A stretch of DNA of 14,479 bases from SZAS-79 sp038211455 (GCA_038211455.1 JBBQVP010000112.1:1-14479); one strand, 5' to 3'. Numbered from the stretch's first letter, positions 1 to 6,597 are shown. Translations and numbers: made by a program. The notes: generated by a model from the sequence alone, not told the origin.

Positions 1-144
1 GTTTTTTGGGGGCCGTTCTTTGTGGGGGGGCGCTGCGTTGCCGGGGTTTTTTATTTTCTTTTGGGCGTCATCTCTCTTTTGTGTTGTTTAAACTCCCGTG
101 TCCCCCCCACGCCCCTTCCCTCACAGCTTCCGGTGGTCGGGTAG
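1..144. other. Low-complexity window edge, no gene
   Basis: This stretch is rich in runs of T, G and C (for example seven Gs at about 24-30 and seven Cs at about 103-109) and has none of the codon-like GC3 pattern seen from base 145 on. I see no coding frame, RNA gene or promoter I would defend. It reads like degraded sequence at the end of a contig. If so, the start of the next gene may also be affected. Confidence 0.5.
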
Positions 145-462
145 GTGGGTAAGTTGCGGTTGATCGTCGGCAACAAGAATTATTCGTCGTGGTCGTTGCG
201 GCCGTGGCTCGCGTTGCGGGTCGCCGGAATCGCGTTTGAAGAGCACCGGATTCCTTTGTACGTTCCGGGCTCGAAGGAGGAGATCCTCTCGTTCTCTCCG
301 GCGGGCAAGGTGCCCTGCCTGGTCGAGGAGGCGAGCGGCGGCGAGATTCGCGTCTGGGATTCGCCCGCGATGCATGACTGGATCGCTGCGGCGGAGAAGG
401 AAGTCGAATCCATCCTGCAGTTTGAGCAGCCCCGCGAGCCGCACCGCGGGCAGGCCGACTGA
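145..462 (+). pseudogene. Glutathione S-transferase remnant with internal deletion
   Basis: The first ~74 residues are a clear GST N-terminal thioredoxin-like domain: GNKNYSSWSLRPWLAL at residues 9-24 with the glutathione-site serine region, SPAGKVPCLV at 51-60, and VWDS at 70-73. The family normally continues with a helical domain of over 100 residues. Here the sequence jumps at residues 73-76 (bases 361-372) straight to what looks like the family's extreme C-terminus, MHDWIAAAEKEVESILQFE. The result is 105 residues against the usual ~210-220. The deletion is in frame, so a short protein could be made, but it lacks the helical domain and probably has no transferase activity. The start is GTG at 145, just after an in-frame TAG at 142; the poor sequence to the left makes it uncertain. 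It lies 11 bases before cca, so the two may be co-transcribed. Confidence 0.75.
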
Positions 463-473
463 GCGGCGCCCGG

Positions 474-1697
474 ATGCAGGCCTATGTGGTTGGGGGTGCG
501 GTGCGCGATGAACTGCTCGGGCTGCCCGTCGTTGACCGGGACTGGGTGGTGGTGGGCGCGACACCGGAAGAAATGGTTGCACTCGGTTACACGCCCGTTG
601 GCCGGGACTTCCCGGTCTTTCTCCACCCGGAAACGCACGAGGAATACGCGCTGGCGCGTACCGAGCGCAAGAGCGGCCGCGGCTACAAGGGCTTCACGGT
701 GTACAGCGCGCCCGACGTAACGCTCGAGGACGACCTCAAGCGGCGCGACCTCACGATGAATGCGATGGCGCGCGATGCCGAAGGGCGGCTGGTTGACCCC
801 TTCGGCGGCGAGCGCGACCTCAAGGCCGGCGTGCTGCGGCACGTCGGCGAATCGTTCGTCGAGGATCCGGTGCGCATCCTGCGCGTCGCGCGCTTTGCCG
901 CGCGCTTTCGCTTCCGGGTTGCCGAGGACACAATGCAGTTGATGCGCCAGATCGTCGCGCACGGCGAGGCCGACCATCTCGTTGCCGAGCGCGTCTGGCA
1001 GGAATTCGGGCGCGGCCTGTGCGAGGCACACGCCGAGGAGATGTTCCTGGTACTCGAACGCTGTGAGGCACTGCTCCATCTTGCGCCCGAGCTGAACGCG
1101 CTGTTCGCGGGTGCAAGTCGTGAAGCGGTGTTCGGGATGCTGGCGCGCGCGGCTGCCGCACATGCGCCGCTGGCGGTCCGGTTTGCCGCGCTGGCCTGGT
1201 TTTCCGGCGCACCACAGGGCGCGGATGATGGAGGGCGCGCGTTCCGCGACGACGATGGAGGGCGCGCGTTCCGCGACGAGGATGGAGGGCGCGCGTTCCG
1301 CGACGACGATGGAGGGCGCGCGTTCCGCGCTTTGTGCGACCGCCTGCGCGCACCGGTGGATGTGCGCGAGCTCGCGGTGCTCGCGTGTCGTTGCCGCGAA
1401 GGACTGCGCAAGGCCGCGTCCGGGGATCCGGCCGTGCTGCTTTCCCTGCTGAAGAACGCCGACGCGTTCCGGCGCGCGGCGCGCTTCGAGGCCCTGCTGC
1501 AGGCCGCGGGCTTCGCCGAGCCGGGGACTTCTGCCGGTGCCACCCGCGCGCGCGACGCGCTGGCCGCAGCGGGTGCGGTGGACGCGGGTGCGATTGCGCA
1601 GAACGCCGCGTCGACGAAGGAAATCGCGGAGAACGTGGATGCAGCCCGGCTGGCCGCGATCGCGGGTGCATTGAACCGCAGCACCCCGGGCGCCTGA
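474..1697 (+). CDS. cca: tRNA CCA-adding nucleotidyltransferase with degenerate HD region
   Basis: Adds or repairs the 3'-terminal CCA of tRNAs from CTP and ATP in the cytoplasm. It closely resembles the E. coli enzyme (407 residues here, ~412 there). Visible motifs are GGAVRD at 7-12, the metal-binding DRD at 21-23, the nucleotide-binding EDDLKRRDLTMNAMA at 85-99, and the EDPVRILRVARFAARF helix at 130-145. The second half differs. Where the E. coli protein has HD-phosphohydrolase ligands (an H in the GIHT segment, then CHDLGKG, HGH and FHD), this protein has AVFGMLARA, AWFSGA, a run of DDDGGRAFR repeats at 250-285, and CRCREG. CCA addition should therefore persist while the phosphatase and phosphodiesterase activities should be absent. 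The start is the only well-placed ATG, though its ribosome site is weak. It is probably read with the GST remnant upstream and the peptidase gene 6 bases downstream. Confidence 0.93.
   Translation: MQAYVVGGAVRDELLGLPVVDRDWVVVGATPEEMVALGYTPVGRDFPVFLHPETHEEYALARTERKSGRGYKGFTVYSAPDVTLEDDLKRRDLTMNAMARDAEGRLVDPFGGERDLKAGVLRHVGESFVEDPVRILRVARFAARFRFRVAEDTMQLMRQIVAHGEADHLVAERVWQEFGRGLCEAHAEEMFLVLERCEALLHLAPELNALFAGASREAVFGMLARAAAAHAPLAVRFAALAWFSGAPQGADDGGRAFRDDDGGRAFRDEDGGRAFRDDDGGRAFRALCDRLRAPVDVRELAVLACRCREGLRKAASGDPAVLLSLLKNADAFRRAARFEALLQAAGFAEPGTSAGATRARDALAAAGAVDAGAIAQNAASTKEIAENVDAARLAAIAGALNRSTPGA
1221..1328 (+). repeat. Four tandem 27-bp repeats inside cca
   Basis: Four head-to-tail 27-bp copies begin at 1221, 1248, 1275 and 1302, ending at 1328. 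Each encodes nine residues of the form DDDGGRAFR: the first starts ADDG, the third has DED. The last 18 bases of every copy (GATGGAGGGCGCGCGTTCCGC region) are identical, so the expansion is recent. Being a multiple of three, copy gain or loss keeps cca in frame. It lies in the degenerate HD region, away from the catalytic N-terminal half. Confidence 0.95.
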
Positions 1698-1703
1698 GGA
1701 GAG

Positions 1704-3053
1704 ATGGCCACCATCGCAGCCAAGCGAGAGACGCCGGTTTCAGGGCTGATGCGCAACCTGTCGTCGGGCGCGCGGCTCGCGTTCTTCCTGCCGGTGCGCT
1801 GGGTGAACTTCCGTGCGGGCGCCGCGCAGTTCGTGCTGCTGGCCGGGTTCAACCTGCTGGTCTGGATCGTGTCGAACACCGTCCAGGCGGAAGGCGGGAC
1901 CTTCAATCCGGCCGCCCTCGCAGCCTACCTGGCGCAGGTCACGCTGCTGCTGGCTGCTTGTTTCGCTATCGCACAGATCCATAGGAACGTGTCGCTCGCC
2001 GTTTTGCTCGCTGTTGTCCTGTCGGCCGGTGACCTGGCGTTCGAGCTTGCCGGCCTCGCGGCGTTCGGTGCAGGCACGGGCCTGCGCGCGCAGTTCATCA
2101 CCTTGATCGGGTTTGTCACCTGGGGCTGGGTCGTCGCCGTTCGCGGGGTCGTGGTATGCATGGGTTTCCAGTGGCGCCGGACCGCGCTGTCCTCGCTACT
2201 GATTGCAGCAATGATGGCGGCTTCGCTGCTGCTGCTGCCGCCCGTCGGGCTCTGGGTGCCGGCGCCGGACGAGGCGCCGGCCGAGCTTGCCCGGGAGGAA
2301 GTGTTCCATGCCCAGGGCGAACTTATCGAGTCGAGCCTCGCGGCGGTCGAGGCCGGCCGTGAAGGGGTGACGGAGTTGTATTTCGTTGGCTTTGCGCCGG
2401 ACGGAAGCCAGGATGTGTTCCGGCATGAACTTCTGTCTGTCTCGAACATGATGGAGCAGCGCTACGCAACCGGCACGCGCTCGGTCGTGCTGCTCAGCAA
2501 CCCTGCCACGCTGGCTCAACTGCCGATCGCCACCGCGACCAACCTGCAGCGCGCGCTCATGCAGGTGGGTGCGCGCATGAACCCGGAGGAGGACGTGCTG
2601 TTCCTGTACCTTACGGCGCATGGGGACGCGCGATTCCAGCTCTCCGCGCATGCGCCGCCACTGAATCTCGAGGTGGTCAATCCGACGGTGATCCTGCGCG
2701 CGCTGGACGCGGCCGGGATCAAGTGGCGGGTGATCGTGGTTTCGGCATGTTATTCGGGCGGGTTCATCGAGCCGCTCAAGGGCGACAACACCCTGATCAT
2801 CACCGCGGCAGCGGCCGACCGGCAGTCCTTCGGCTGCGAGAACGGCAACGAGTGGACCTATTTCGGCGAGGCCTACTTCAAGGAGGCGTTCGCGCGCAGC
2901 GGGTCGTTCGTGGATGCGTTCCCTCTGGCAGCCCGCGCGGTGGCGCAGCGGGAGCAAGCGGAGAAGCTGTCCCCGCCCTCCAACCCGCAGATGGCCGCCG
3001 GCGCCGCGATCGTTCAGAAGCTGCGGCTGCTGAAACCGGCGCCCGCAAGCTGA
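1704..3053 (+). CDS. Membrane-anchored C13-family (legumain/caspase-like) cysteine peptidase
   Basis: The 449-residue protein has two parts. Residues ~40-183 contain about five hydrophobic segments (roughly 41-58, 73-93, 97-118, 131-152, 161-183), so it sits in the inner membrane. The C-terminal part, from ~222, carries the clan CD peptidase dyad: a hydrophobic strand ending in TAHGD (His306-Gly307) and another ending in VVSACYSGGF (Cys349). This matches peptidase family C13, which has members of this architecture in betaproteobacteria; their substrates are unknown to me. Topology placing the peptidase in the periplasm is plausible but not shown. ATG 1704 is supported by a purine-rich GAGGAGA immediately upstream. 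It starts 6 bases after cca and stops 7 bases before the convergent ATP-grasp gene, leaving no room for a separate terminator. Confidence 0.85.
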   Translation: MATIAAKRETPVSGLMRNLSSGARLAFFLPVRWVNFRAGAAQFVLLAGFNLLVWIVSNTVQAEGGTFNPAALAAYLAQVTLLLAACFAIAQIHRNVSLAVLLAVVLSAGDLAFELAGLAAFGAGTGLRAQFITLIGFVTWGWVVAVRGVVVCMGFQWRRTALSSLLIAAMMAASLLLLPPVGLWVPAPDEAPAELAREEVFHAQGELIESSLAAVEAGREGVTELYFVGFAPDGSQDVFRHELLSVSNMMEQRYATGTRSVVLLSNPATLAQLPIATATNLQRALMQVGARMNPEEDVLFLYLTAHGDARFQLSAHAPPLNLEVVNPTVILRALDAAGIKWRVIVVSACYSGGFIEPLKGDNTLIITAAAADRQSFGCENGNEWTYFGEAYFKEAFARSGSFVDAFPLAARAVAQREQAEKLSPPSNPQMAAGAAIVQKLRLLKPAPAS

Positions 3054-3060
3054 GGGGTGC

Positions 3061-4323
3061 CTACTCCCGGAACAGCCGGGTGCGCATGTCTGCGTACTGT
3101 CGGTAGAGGTCGTCGGCGTTCCGAGCCCCCATGTTGACCACCGCATAACGGTAACTGCCCAGCCATTTCATCTCTCGCGCTAGCGCTGCACCGTGCTTGA
3201 GGTAGAGCATCAGCCGCGCCTCCGGAAAGCTGCGCGAAACCTGCGCGAGCGCCTCGCGGCTGGGTTCCGCGGCGAGCGGCTTGCCGTCGAATTTGCGCAA
3301 CGCGAAGCTCGCCGCGTGTCCGAAGCGCGGCACCTCGCGCGTGAGCTGCGGGGCTTCGCCCAGCGCGAGTTCGAGGTTCATGCGGTAGATATTGATCCCG
3401 TCCACGCCCTCGTAGAGGTAGGCCAATTGGGAGGCCATGCGCGGGTTGATTTCGATCAGGTCGATGCGCCCGGTGTCAGGGTTCCAGACGAACTCGGCAT
3501 TGAAGAAGCCGTGCCGGTAGCCGATGCCGCTGACGATCCGTGCCGCCAGCTCGGTCATGCGCGCGCGGACTTCAGGCGGGACGCGCGAAGGGTATTCGAA
3601 GCTCGCGAACGCCTGCGTGCCCGGGTACATGTTGGCGTCGATGATGCCCAGCGTGTTCACCTTCCCCTCGTGGACGTAGCCATCGAGGTTGAGTTGCACG
3701 CCCTCGAGCAGTTCCTCGGCGATCATGTGATGCGTGTCAACGCGGCAGTCGGTGTACCAGGACAGCAGGTCGTTGAACGGCTTCACCAGCCGCTTGATGA
3801 TGAACTTCTCGAACGGCCAGAACGAAAGGTGGCGGCGCAGTTCCTCGAAGCGGTCGATGCGCCGCGCGAGCACCGAGTAGGTGGCCTTAACCGGCTTGAC
3901 GAAACAGGGCAGCTCGAACGGAAGTTCGTCGCGGTGGCGTATGCCGTAGGGAAACGCGGCAAACCGCGGCGTGGCTTCGGGGGCGATGCGCGCGTACTGG
4001 GTGCGGGCATAGAACTTGTGCTGCGCGGTGATCACAGCGCGCGGGTCGTTGCCCGGGAGGCCGAGCTTCTCAGCCAGCACCGCAGCAATCACCGCCCCGA
4101 ACTGCTCGTTGTTGCTGACAATTCCGTCAATCCGCTCGCGTCGAAAGCGCCGTGCCAGGGCGTTGATGTAGGCAAAGACGTCGAACGTGAGCAGCCGGGC
4201 GTTACCCGGGAAGCGGAACAGGTCGAAACCCTCGTGGATGAATTCGTAGCGGCCGCGGTACTCGGGCCGGCTGAATTCGAGCCGGTCCCAGTCTTTGGCA
4301 AACAGGACGAGGATTTTTTTCAT
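3061..4323 (-). CDS. ATP-grasp family carboxylate-amine ligase, substrate unknown
   Basis: A 420-residue soluble protein with the ATP-grasp layout: an N-terminal alpha/beta domain (MKKILVLFAKDW; SNNEQFGAVIAAVLAEKLGLPG at ~70-91), the ATP-binding lysine in CFVKPVKA (Lys143), the hinge-type IAEELLEG at 201-208, and the magnesium ligands in FFNAEF (Glu277) and LIEINPRM (Glu291, Asn293, Arg295). Such enzymes activate a carboxylate as acyl-phosphate and join it to an amine or thiol. Neither substrate can be read from the sequence, and no peptide-natural-product or amino-acid biosynthesis genes flank it. The ATG at 4323 begins a lysine-rich start; its ribosome site is weak (GCGGCGG). Two small inverted repeats lie just upstream. 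It is convergent with the C13 peptidase gene. Confidence 0.85.
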   Translation of the reverse strand: MKKILVLFAKDWDRLEFSRPEYRGRYEFIHEGFDLFRFPGNARLLTFDVFAYINALARRFRRERIDGIVSNNEQFGAVIAAVLAEKLGLPGNDPRAVITAQHKFYARTQYARIAPEATPRFAAFPYGIRHRDELPFELPCFVKPVKATYSVLARRIDRFEELRRHLSFWPFEKFIIKRLVKPFNDLLSWYTDCRVDTHHMIAEELLEGVQLNLDGYVHEGKVNTLGIIDANMYPGTQAFASFEYPSRVPPEVRARMTELAARIVSGIGYRHGFFNAEFVWNPDTGRIDLIEINPRMASQLAYLYEGVDGINIYRMNLELALGEAPQLTREVPRFGHAASFALRKFDGKPLAAEPSREALAQVSRSFPEARLMLYLKHGAALAREMKWLGSYRYAVVNMGARNADDLYRQYADMRTRLFRE

Positions 4324-4344
4324 GTGCCGCCGCTTTGGTGTGCT

Positions 4345-4356
4345 TGAGTCTACTCA
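4345..4356. promoter_or_regulatory. Short inverted repeat upstream of the ATP-grasp gene
   Basis: TGAGT-CT-ACTCA, perfect five-base arms with a two-base spacer, lies 21 bases before the ATP-grasp start codon. The place and symmetry fit a small operator, but a motif this short can arise by chance. Confidence 0.25.
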
Positions 4357-4369
4357 GGGCAAACGCGCC

Positions 4370-4393
4370 GGGCAGCGGAATAATTCCGCTCCC
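4370..4393. other. Hairpin between DUF2905 and ATP-grasp genes
   Basis: GCGGAA-TAA-TTCCGC (4375-4389) is a perfect six-pair stem with a three-base loop, extendable by outer GGG/CCC pairs across small bulges. It lies after the DUF2905 stop in the direction of transcription, so it could end that transcript. There is no following U-tract on the minus strand, so an intrinsic terminator is not established. Confidence 0.35.
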
Positions 4394-4435
4394 GCCGAAA
4401 TTAGTCGCGCAGAAACGGCATTACTTACTTAGCGT

Positions 4436-4633
4436 TCAGATCACGCGCGAAAGCAGCCAGGCGAGGAGCGACAGGATCAGAGTGCTGGCCAGCGGCAGCG
4501 CGAAGCTGCGCCCGCCGACAGAGAAGCGCAGGTCGCCGGGCATCCTCCCGAAGCCCAGCCGGCGAGCGAGCCACGGCATCGCGGCGGAGAACACGATCAG
4601 CGCGAGCGCCGTGGTGAGCAGCCATTTGAACAT
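4436..4633 (-). CDS. DUF2905 family small membrane protein
   Basis: This 65-residue protein has the shape of DUF2905: a first membrane helix (LLTTALALIVFSAAMPWLA, ~5-23), a short loop with GFGRMPGDLRF (27-37), an aromatic/basic stretch, then a second helix (LPLASTLILSLLAWLL, ~46-61). Family function is unknown. The frame stays open upstream of the chosen start, but the family begins near the MFKWLL methionine at 4633, and the upstream extension crosses the yfcG-like gene, so the short form is preferred. It diverges from that gene across 51 bases that probably hold both promoters. Confidence 0.85.
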   Translation of the reverse strand: MFKWLLTTALALIVFSAAMPWLARRLGFGRMPGDLRFSVGGRSFALPLASTLILSLLAWLLSRVI

Positions 4634-4684
4634 CGGATCAGGATAAACTGCCCGTCCCCCCACAGCAAACGGAAGTCGCCTGCG

Positions 4685-5305
4685 ATGATCGACCTCTACA
4701 CCTGGACCACCCCGAACGGCCGCAAGGTCTCCATCATGCTGGAAGAGTGCGGCCTCGCGTACCGGGCCCACAAAGTGAATATCGGCCAGGGCGAGCAGTT
4801 CAAGCCCGCGTTCCTCGCCATCAGTCCGAACAACCGCATCCCGGCGATCGTCGATTCCGAAGGGCCGGATGGGAAACCGATAGAGATGTTCGAGTCCGGC
4901 GCGATCCTGGTTTACCTGTCAGGCAAGACAGGAAAATTCCTGCCCAAGTCGACGCGCGGCAAGTACGAGGCGTTGCAGTGGCTGATGTGGCAGATGGGCG
5001 GCGTCGGGCCGATGTTCGGCCAGGCGCACCACTTCCTGCGTGCGGCGCCCGAGCAGGTGCCTTACGGGATCAAGCGCTATGTGGACGAGGCCAAGCGCCT
5101 GTACGGGGTGCTGGACCGCCGGCTGGCGGATGCGCCCTACATGGCGGGCGAATATTCGATCGCCGACATCGCGACCTACCCCTGGGCCGCGCGCCACGAG
5201 TGGCACAAGGTGGACCTCGCCGAGTTCCCGAACGTCAAGCGCTGGTACGACACGATCGGCAAGCGGCCCGCGGTGGTTCGCGGGATGGCGGTGCCGCCGG
5301 TCTGA
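4685..5305 (+). CDS. yfcG: Glutathione S-transferase / disulfide-bond oxidoreductase, YfcG-like
   Basis: A 206-residue GST closely matching E. coli YfcG, a nu-class enzyme that uses glutathione in disulfide reduction. The N-terminal thioredoxin fold contains TTPNG with Thr9 and Asn11 at the same positions as the key residues of YfcG, then SPNNRIPAIVD at 47-57 and the glutathione-binding FESGAI at 69-74. The helical domain shows LQWLMWQMGGVGPMFGQAHHF and the folding motif SIADIA. ATG 4685 gives the family N-terminus MIDLY. GGAAG about 9 bases upstream may be the ribosome site. The gene ends 5 bases before the DOPA-dioxygenase-like gene, so the pair is likely one operon. Confidence 0.9.
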   Translation: MIDLYTWTTPNGRKVSIMLEECGLAYRAHKVNIGQGEQFKPAFLAISPNNRIPAIVDSEGPDGKPIEMFESGAILVYLSGKTGKFLPKSTRGKYEALQWLMWQMGGVGPMFGQAHHFLRAAPEQVPYGIKRYVDEAKRLYGVLDRRLADAPYMAGEYSIADIATYPWAARHEWHKVDLAEFPNVKRWYDTIGKRPAVVRGMAVPPV

Positions 5306-5310
5306 GCCTC

Positions 5311-5694
5311 GTGCCGGGCGCGCCTGCCGCACCGCCCGCACCAGTGCGGCCAGAAAACCTGTTTGCGAAGTACCACGCGCATGTGTACTTCGACGCCGGG
5401 TCGGTTGAGCAGGCACGCCACCTGTGCGAAGCGGCGGCGAGCGGTTTCGGCGCGGTCATGGGCCGGGTGCACGAAAAGCTCGTTGGCCCGCATCCGCGCT
5501 GGAGCTGCCAGCTGGCGTTCGATGCGGCACAGTTCGATGCGCTCGTCGACTGGCTCGAGGAATATCGCGACGGGTTGACGGTGTTTGTGCACGGACTGAC
5601 CGGGAATGACCTCGCGGACCACACCACGCATGCGTCGTGGCTGGGGGAGCCTGCTGAGCTCGACCTCAGCGTTTTCCGAAAGGAACCGGGCTAG
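5311..5694 (+). CDS. DOPA 4,5-dioxygenase family protein
   Basis: The 127-residue product matches the DOPA 4,5-dioxygenase family: YHAHVYFD at 21-28, GRVHEKLVGPHPRWSCQLAF at 51-70, and FVHGLTGNDLADHTTHASWLG at 92-112, with conserved histidines 22, 24, 54, 61, 94, 104 and 107. Fungal and plant relatives open the aromatic ring of DOPA. Bacterial members are mostly uncharacterised, so the true substrate is open; a small ring-cleavage or detoxifying role beside a GST is inference. There is no ATG near the N-terminus: GTG at 5311 is used, and a GTG at 5344 giving MRPENLF is an equally credible start. It follows the YfcG-like gene by 5 bases. Confidence 0.82.
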   Translation: MPGAPAAPPAPVRPENLFAKYHAHVYFDAGSVEQARHLCEAAASGFGAVMGRVHEKLVGPHPRWSCQLAFDAAQFDALVDWLEEYRDGLTVFVHGLTGNDLADHTTHASWLGEPAELDLSVFRKEPG

Positions 5695-5978
5695 ATTTCA
5701 AAGGTCGACCGCCCGTCGGTGGCTGCTCAGCGAGGCGTACGCCGATGCAGCCTCCGGCGCTCAGTGGCTCGCGTTGCTATGGCCTGCCCCCGCAGAGGCC
5801 GACGGTCGAAACGGTGATTGTCCCGACCCCGAATAGAAAACCCTTCATGCGCCTGTCAGCGGTTTTCCCACGTCGCGCGTTCAGGGCTTACACGGAGCAG
5901 GTGCCATAGCGTACAGACGCGACGCGCCCAAGCGTGGAGTGTCCTTTCAGGGAGCCGGAAGTTTTCGCGAGGTGCCAG
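5695..5978. other. Intergenic, no gene seen
   Basis: No frame here has convincing coding character. It contains a 7-base inverted repeat, GAAAACC (5836-5842) and GGTTTTC (5861-5867), with an 18-base loop, which is too weak to call an RNA. The 3' end carries the ribosome site of the next small gene (GAGGTG at 5969-5974). Confidence 0.5.
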
Positions 5979-6209
5979 ATGGACGATCGTGTAAGCAGTA
6001 ATGTGACGACGCCTGACCTTTTCGGGGAATCGCCGCGGCGGCTGCCCGGCAATCCTATCGCCCTGCCCACGGAGCCTGCCGAGCTCAAGGCGGCGCGGGC
6101 GCTTGCAGCGCAGCTGCGCCACAAACGCAGCCGGAGGGAGAAGCAGCAAGTCGCGCATCTGATCTGCCTCAACCTGATTTCGATGCTCAGGCAGGGAGCG
6201 CGCCGCTAG
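5979..6209 (+). CDS. Small hypothetical protein, 76 residues
   Basis: I do not recognise this protein. ATG 5979 is chosen over an in-frame ATG at 5934 because GAGGTG sits five bases in front of it. The N-terminal ~30 residues are polar and proline-rich (TPDLFGESPRRLPGNP); the rest looks like one or two charged helices (AELKAARALAAQLRHKRSRREKQQ, then the hydrophobic LICLNLISML). A basic amphipathic helix could bind nucleic acid or a partner, but this is a guess. A CAGCC-GGG-GGCTG hairpin at 6246-6258 follows it without a U-tract. It may belong with the vapBC accessory patch. The opposite strand is also open here, so coding status is moderate. Confidence 0.5.
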   Translation: MDDRVSSNVTTPDLFGESPRRLPGNPIALPTEPAELKAARALAAQLRHKRSRREKQQVAHLICLNLISMLRQGARR

Positions 6210-6266
6210 TCAATCTCATGCATGCGGCAGTTCGACGAGCGCCAACAGCCGGGGGCTGGTTCAGGA

Positions 6267-6295
6267 TTGACCGCCCGGGTGCCGGAAGCTAGCAT
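6267..6295 (+). promoter_or_regulatory. Probable sigma-70 promoter of vapBC
   Basis: TTGACC at 6267-6272 and TAGCAT at 6290-6295 are separated by exactly 17 bases and match the -35 and -10 consensus at five and four of six positions. Transcription would start near 6302, about 25 bases before the antitoxin start. Confidence 0.5.
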
Positions 6296-6314
6296 GTAGA
6301 TACGTGTAGATACT
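6295..6314 (+). promoter_or_regulatory. Tandem 10-bp repeat, candidate VapBC operator
   Basis: TGTAGATACG (6295-6304) is followed directly by TGTAGATACT (6305-6314): nine of ten bases repeated at one helical turn. The pair overlaps the end of the proposed -10 box and the start point, where a VapB-VapC complex would block its own transcription. Self-repression is usual for this toxin-antitoxin class; the site itself is inferred. Confidence 0.5.
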
Positions 6315-6327
6315 CTGGAGCGCAGCG

Positions 6328-6597
6328 ATGGCAGCGAAAGGCGTGCAGATGGAACTGACGGTGTCGAAGTGGGGCAACAGCCTTGCGCTGCGATTGCCGG
6401 CCGAAGCAGCCAGGAAAATCGGCGTGGGCGAGGGCGATGCCCTGATTGCGGAGGTCTCGGCCGATGGGCGCCTGGTACTCGCCCCGGAAGGCAGCGTCAT
6501 CGGCAAGGCCGAGACGCGCCGCCTGCGCCAGTTCCTCGGGTCTCAGAAAGAGACGGTGCCGGTTGTCGCGAGTATGCGGCGCGGCGCGCGTTACTGA
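6328..6597 (+). CDS. vapB: AbrB/MazE-type antitoxin (VapB)
   Basis: An 89-residue protein with an AbrB-like swapped-hairpin DNA-binding domain near the N-terminus: ELTVSKWGNSLALRLPAEAARKIGVGEGDAL followed by DGRLVLAP, residues ~9-52. The remaining tail (ETRRLRQFLGSQKETVPV) is the part expected to wrap the toxin. It should bind and neutralise the PIN toxin encoded next to it and repress the shared promoter. ATG 6328 has GGAG at 6316-6319 eight bases upstream; an internal Met at 6349 would also give a complete domain. The stop TGA shares a base with the toxin's ATG (TGATG), the coupling typical of such pairs. Confidence 0.88.
   Translation: MAAKGVQMELTVSKWGNSLALRLPAEAARKIGVGEGDALIAEVSADGRLVLAPEGSVIGKAETRRLRQFLGSQKETVPVVASMRRGARY

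Noticed and set aside
1221..1328. CRISPR-like array
   Set aside because: The 27-bp units are contiguous with no spacers and lie in frame within cca, so this is a coding tandem repeat.
683..1906. A 407-codon minus-strand frame opposite cca
   Set aside because: Serine/arginine/alanine-rich translation with no motifs, against a strongly supported cca on the other strand.
3193..4347. A 384-codon plus-strand frame opposite the ATP-grasp gene
   Set aside because: Its translation has no domain-like features and the opposite strand has full ATP-grasp motifs.
5836..5867. tRNA or small RNA suggested by 7-base complementary arms
   Set aside because: The intervening 18 bases do not form D, anticodon and T arms, and no terminator follows.
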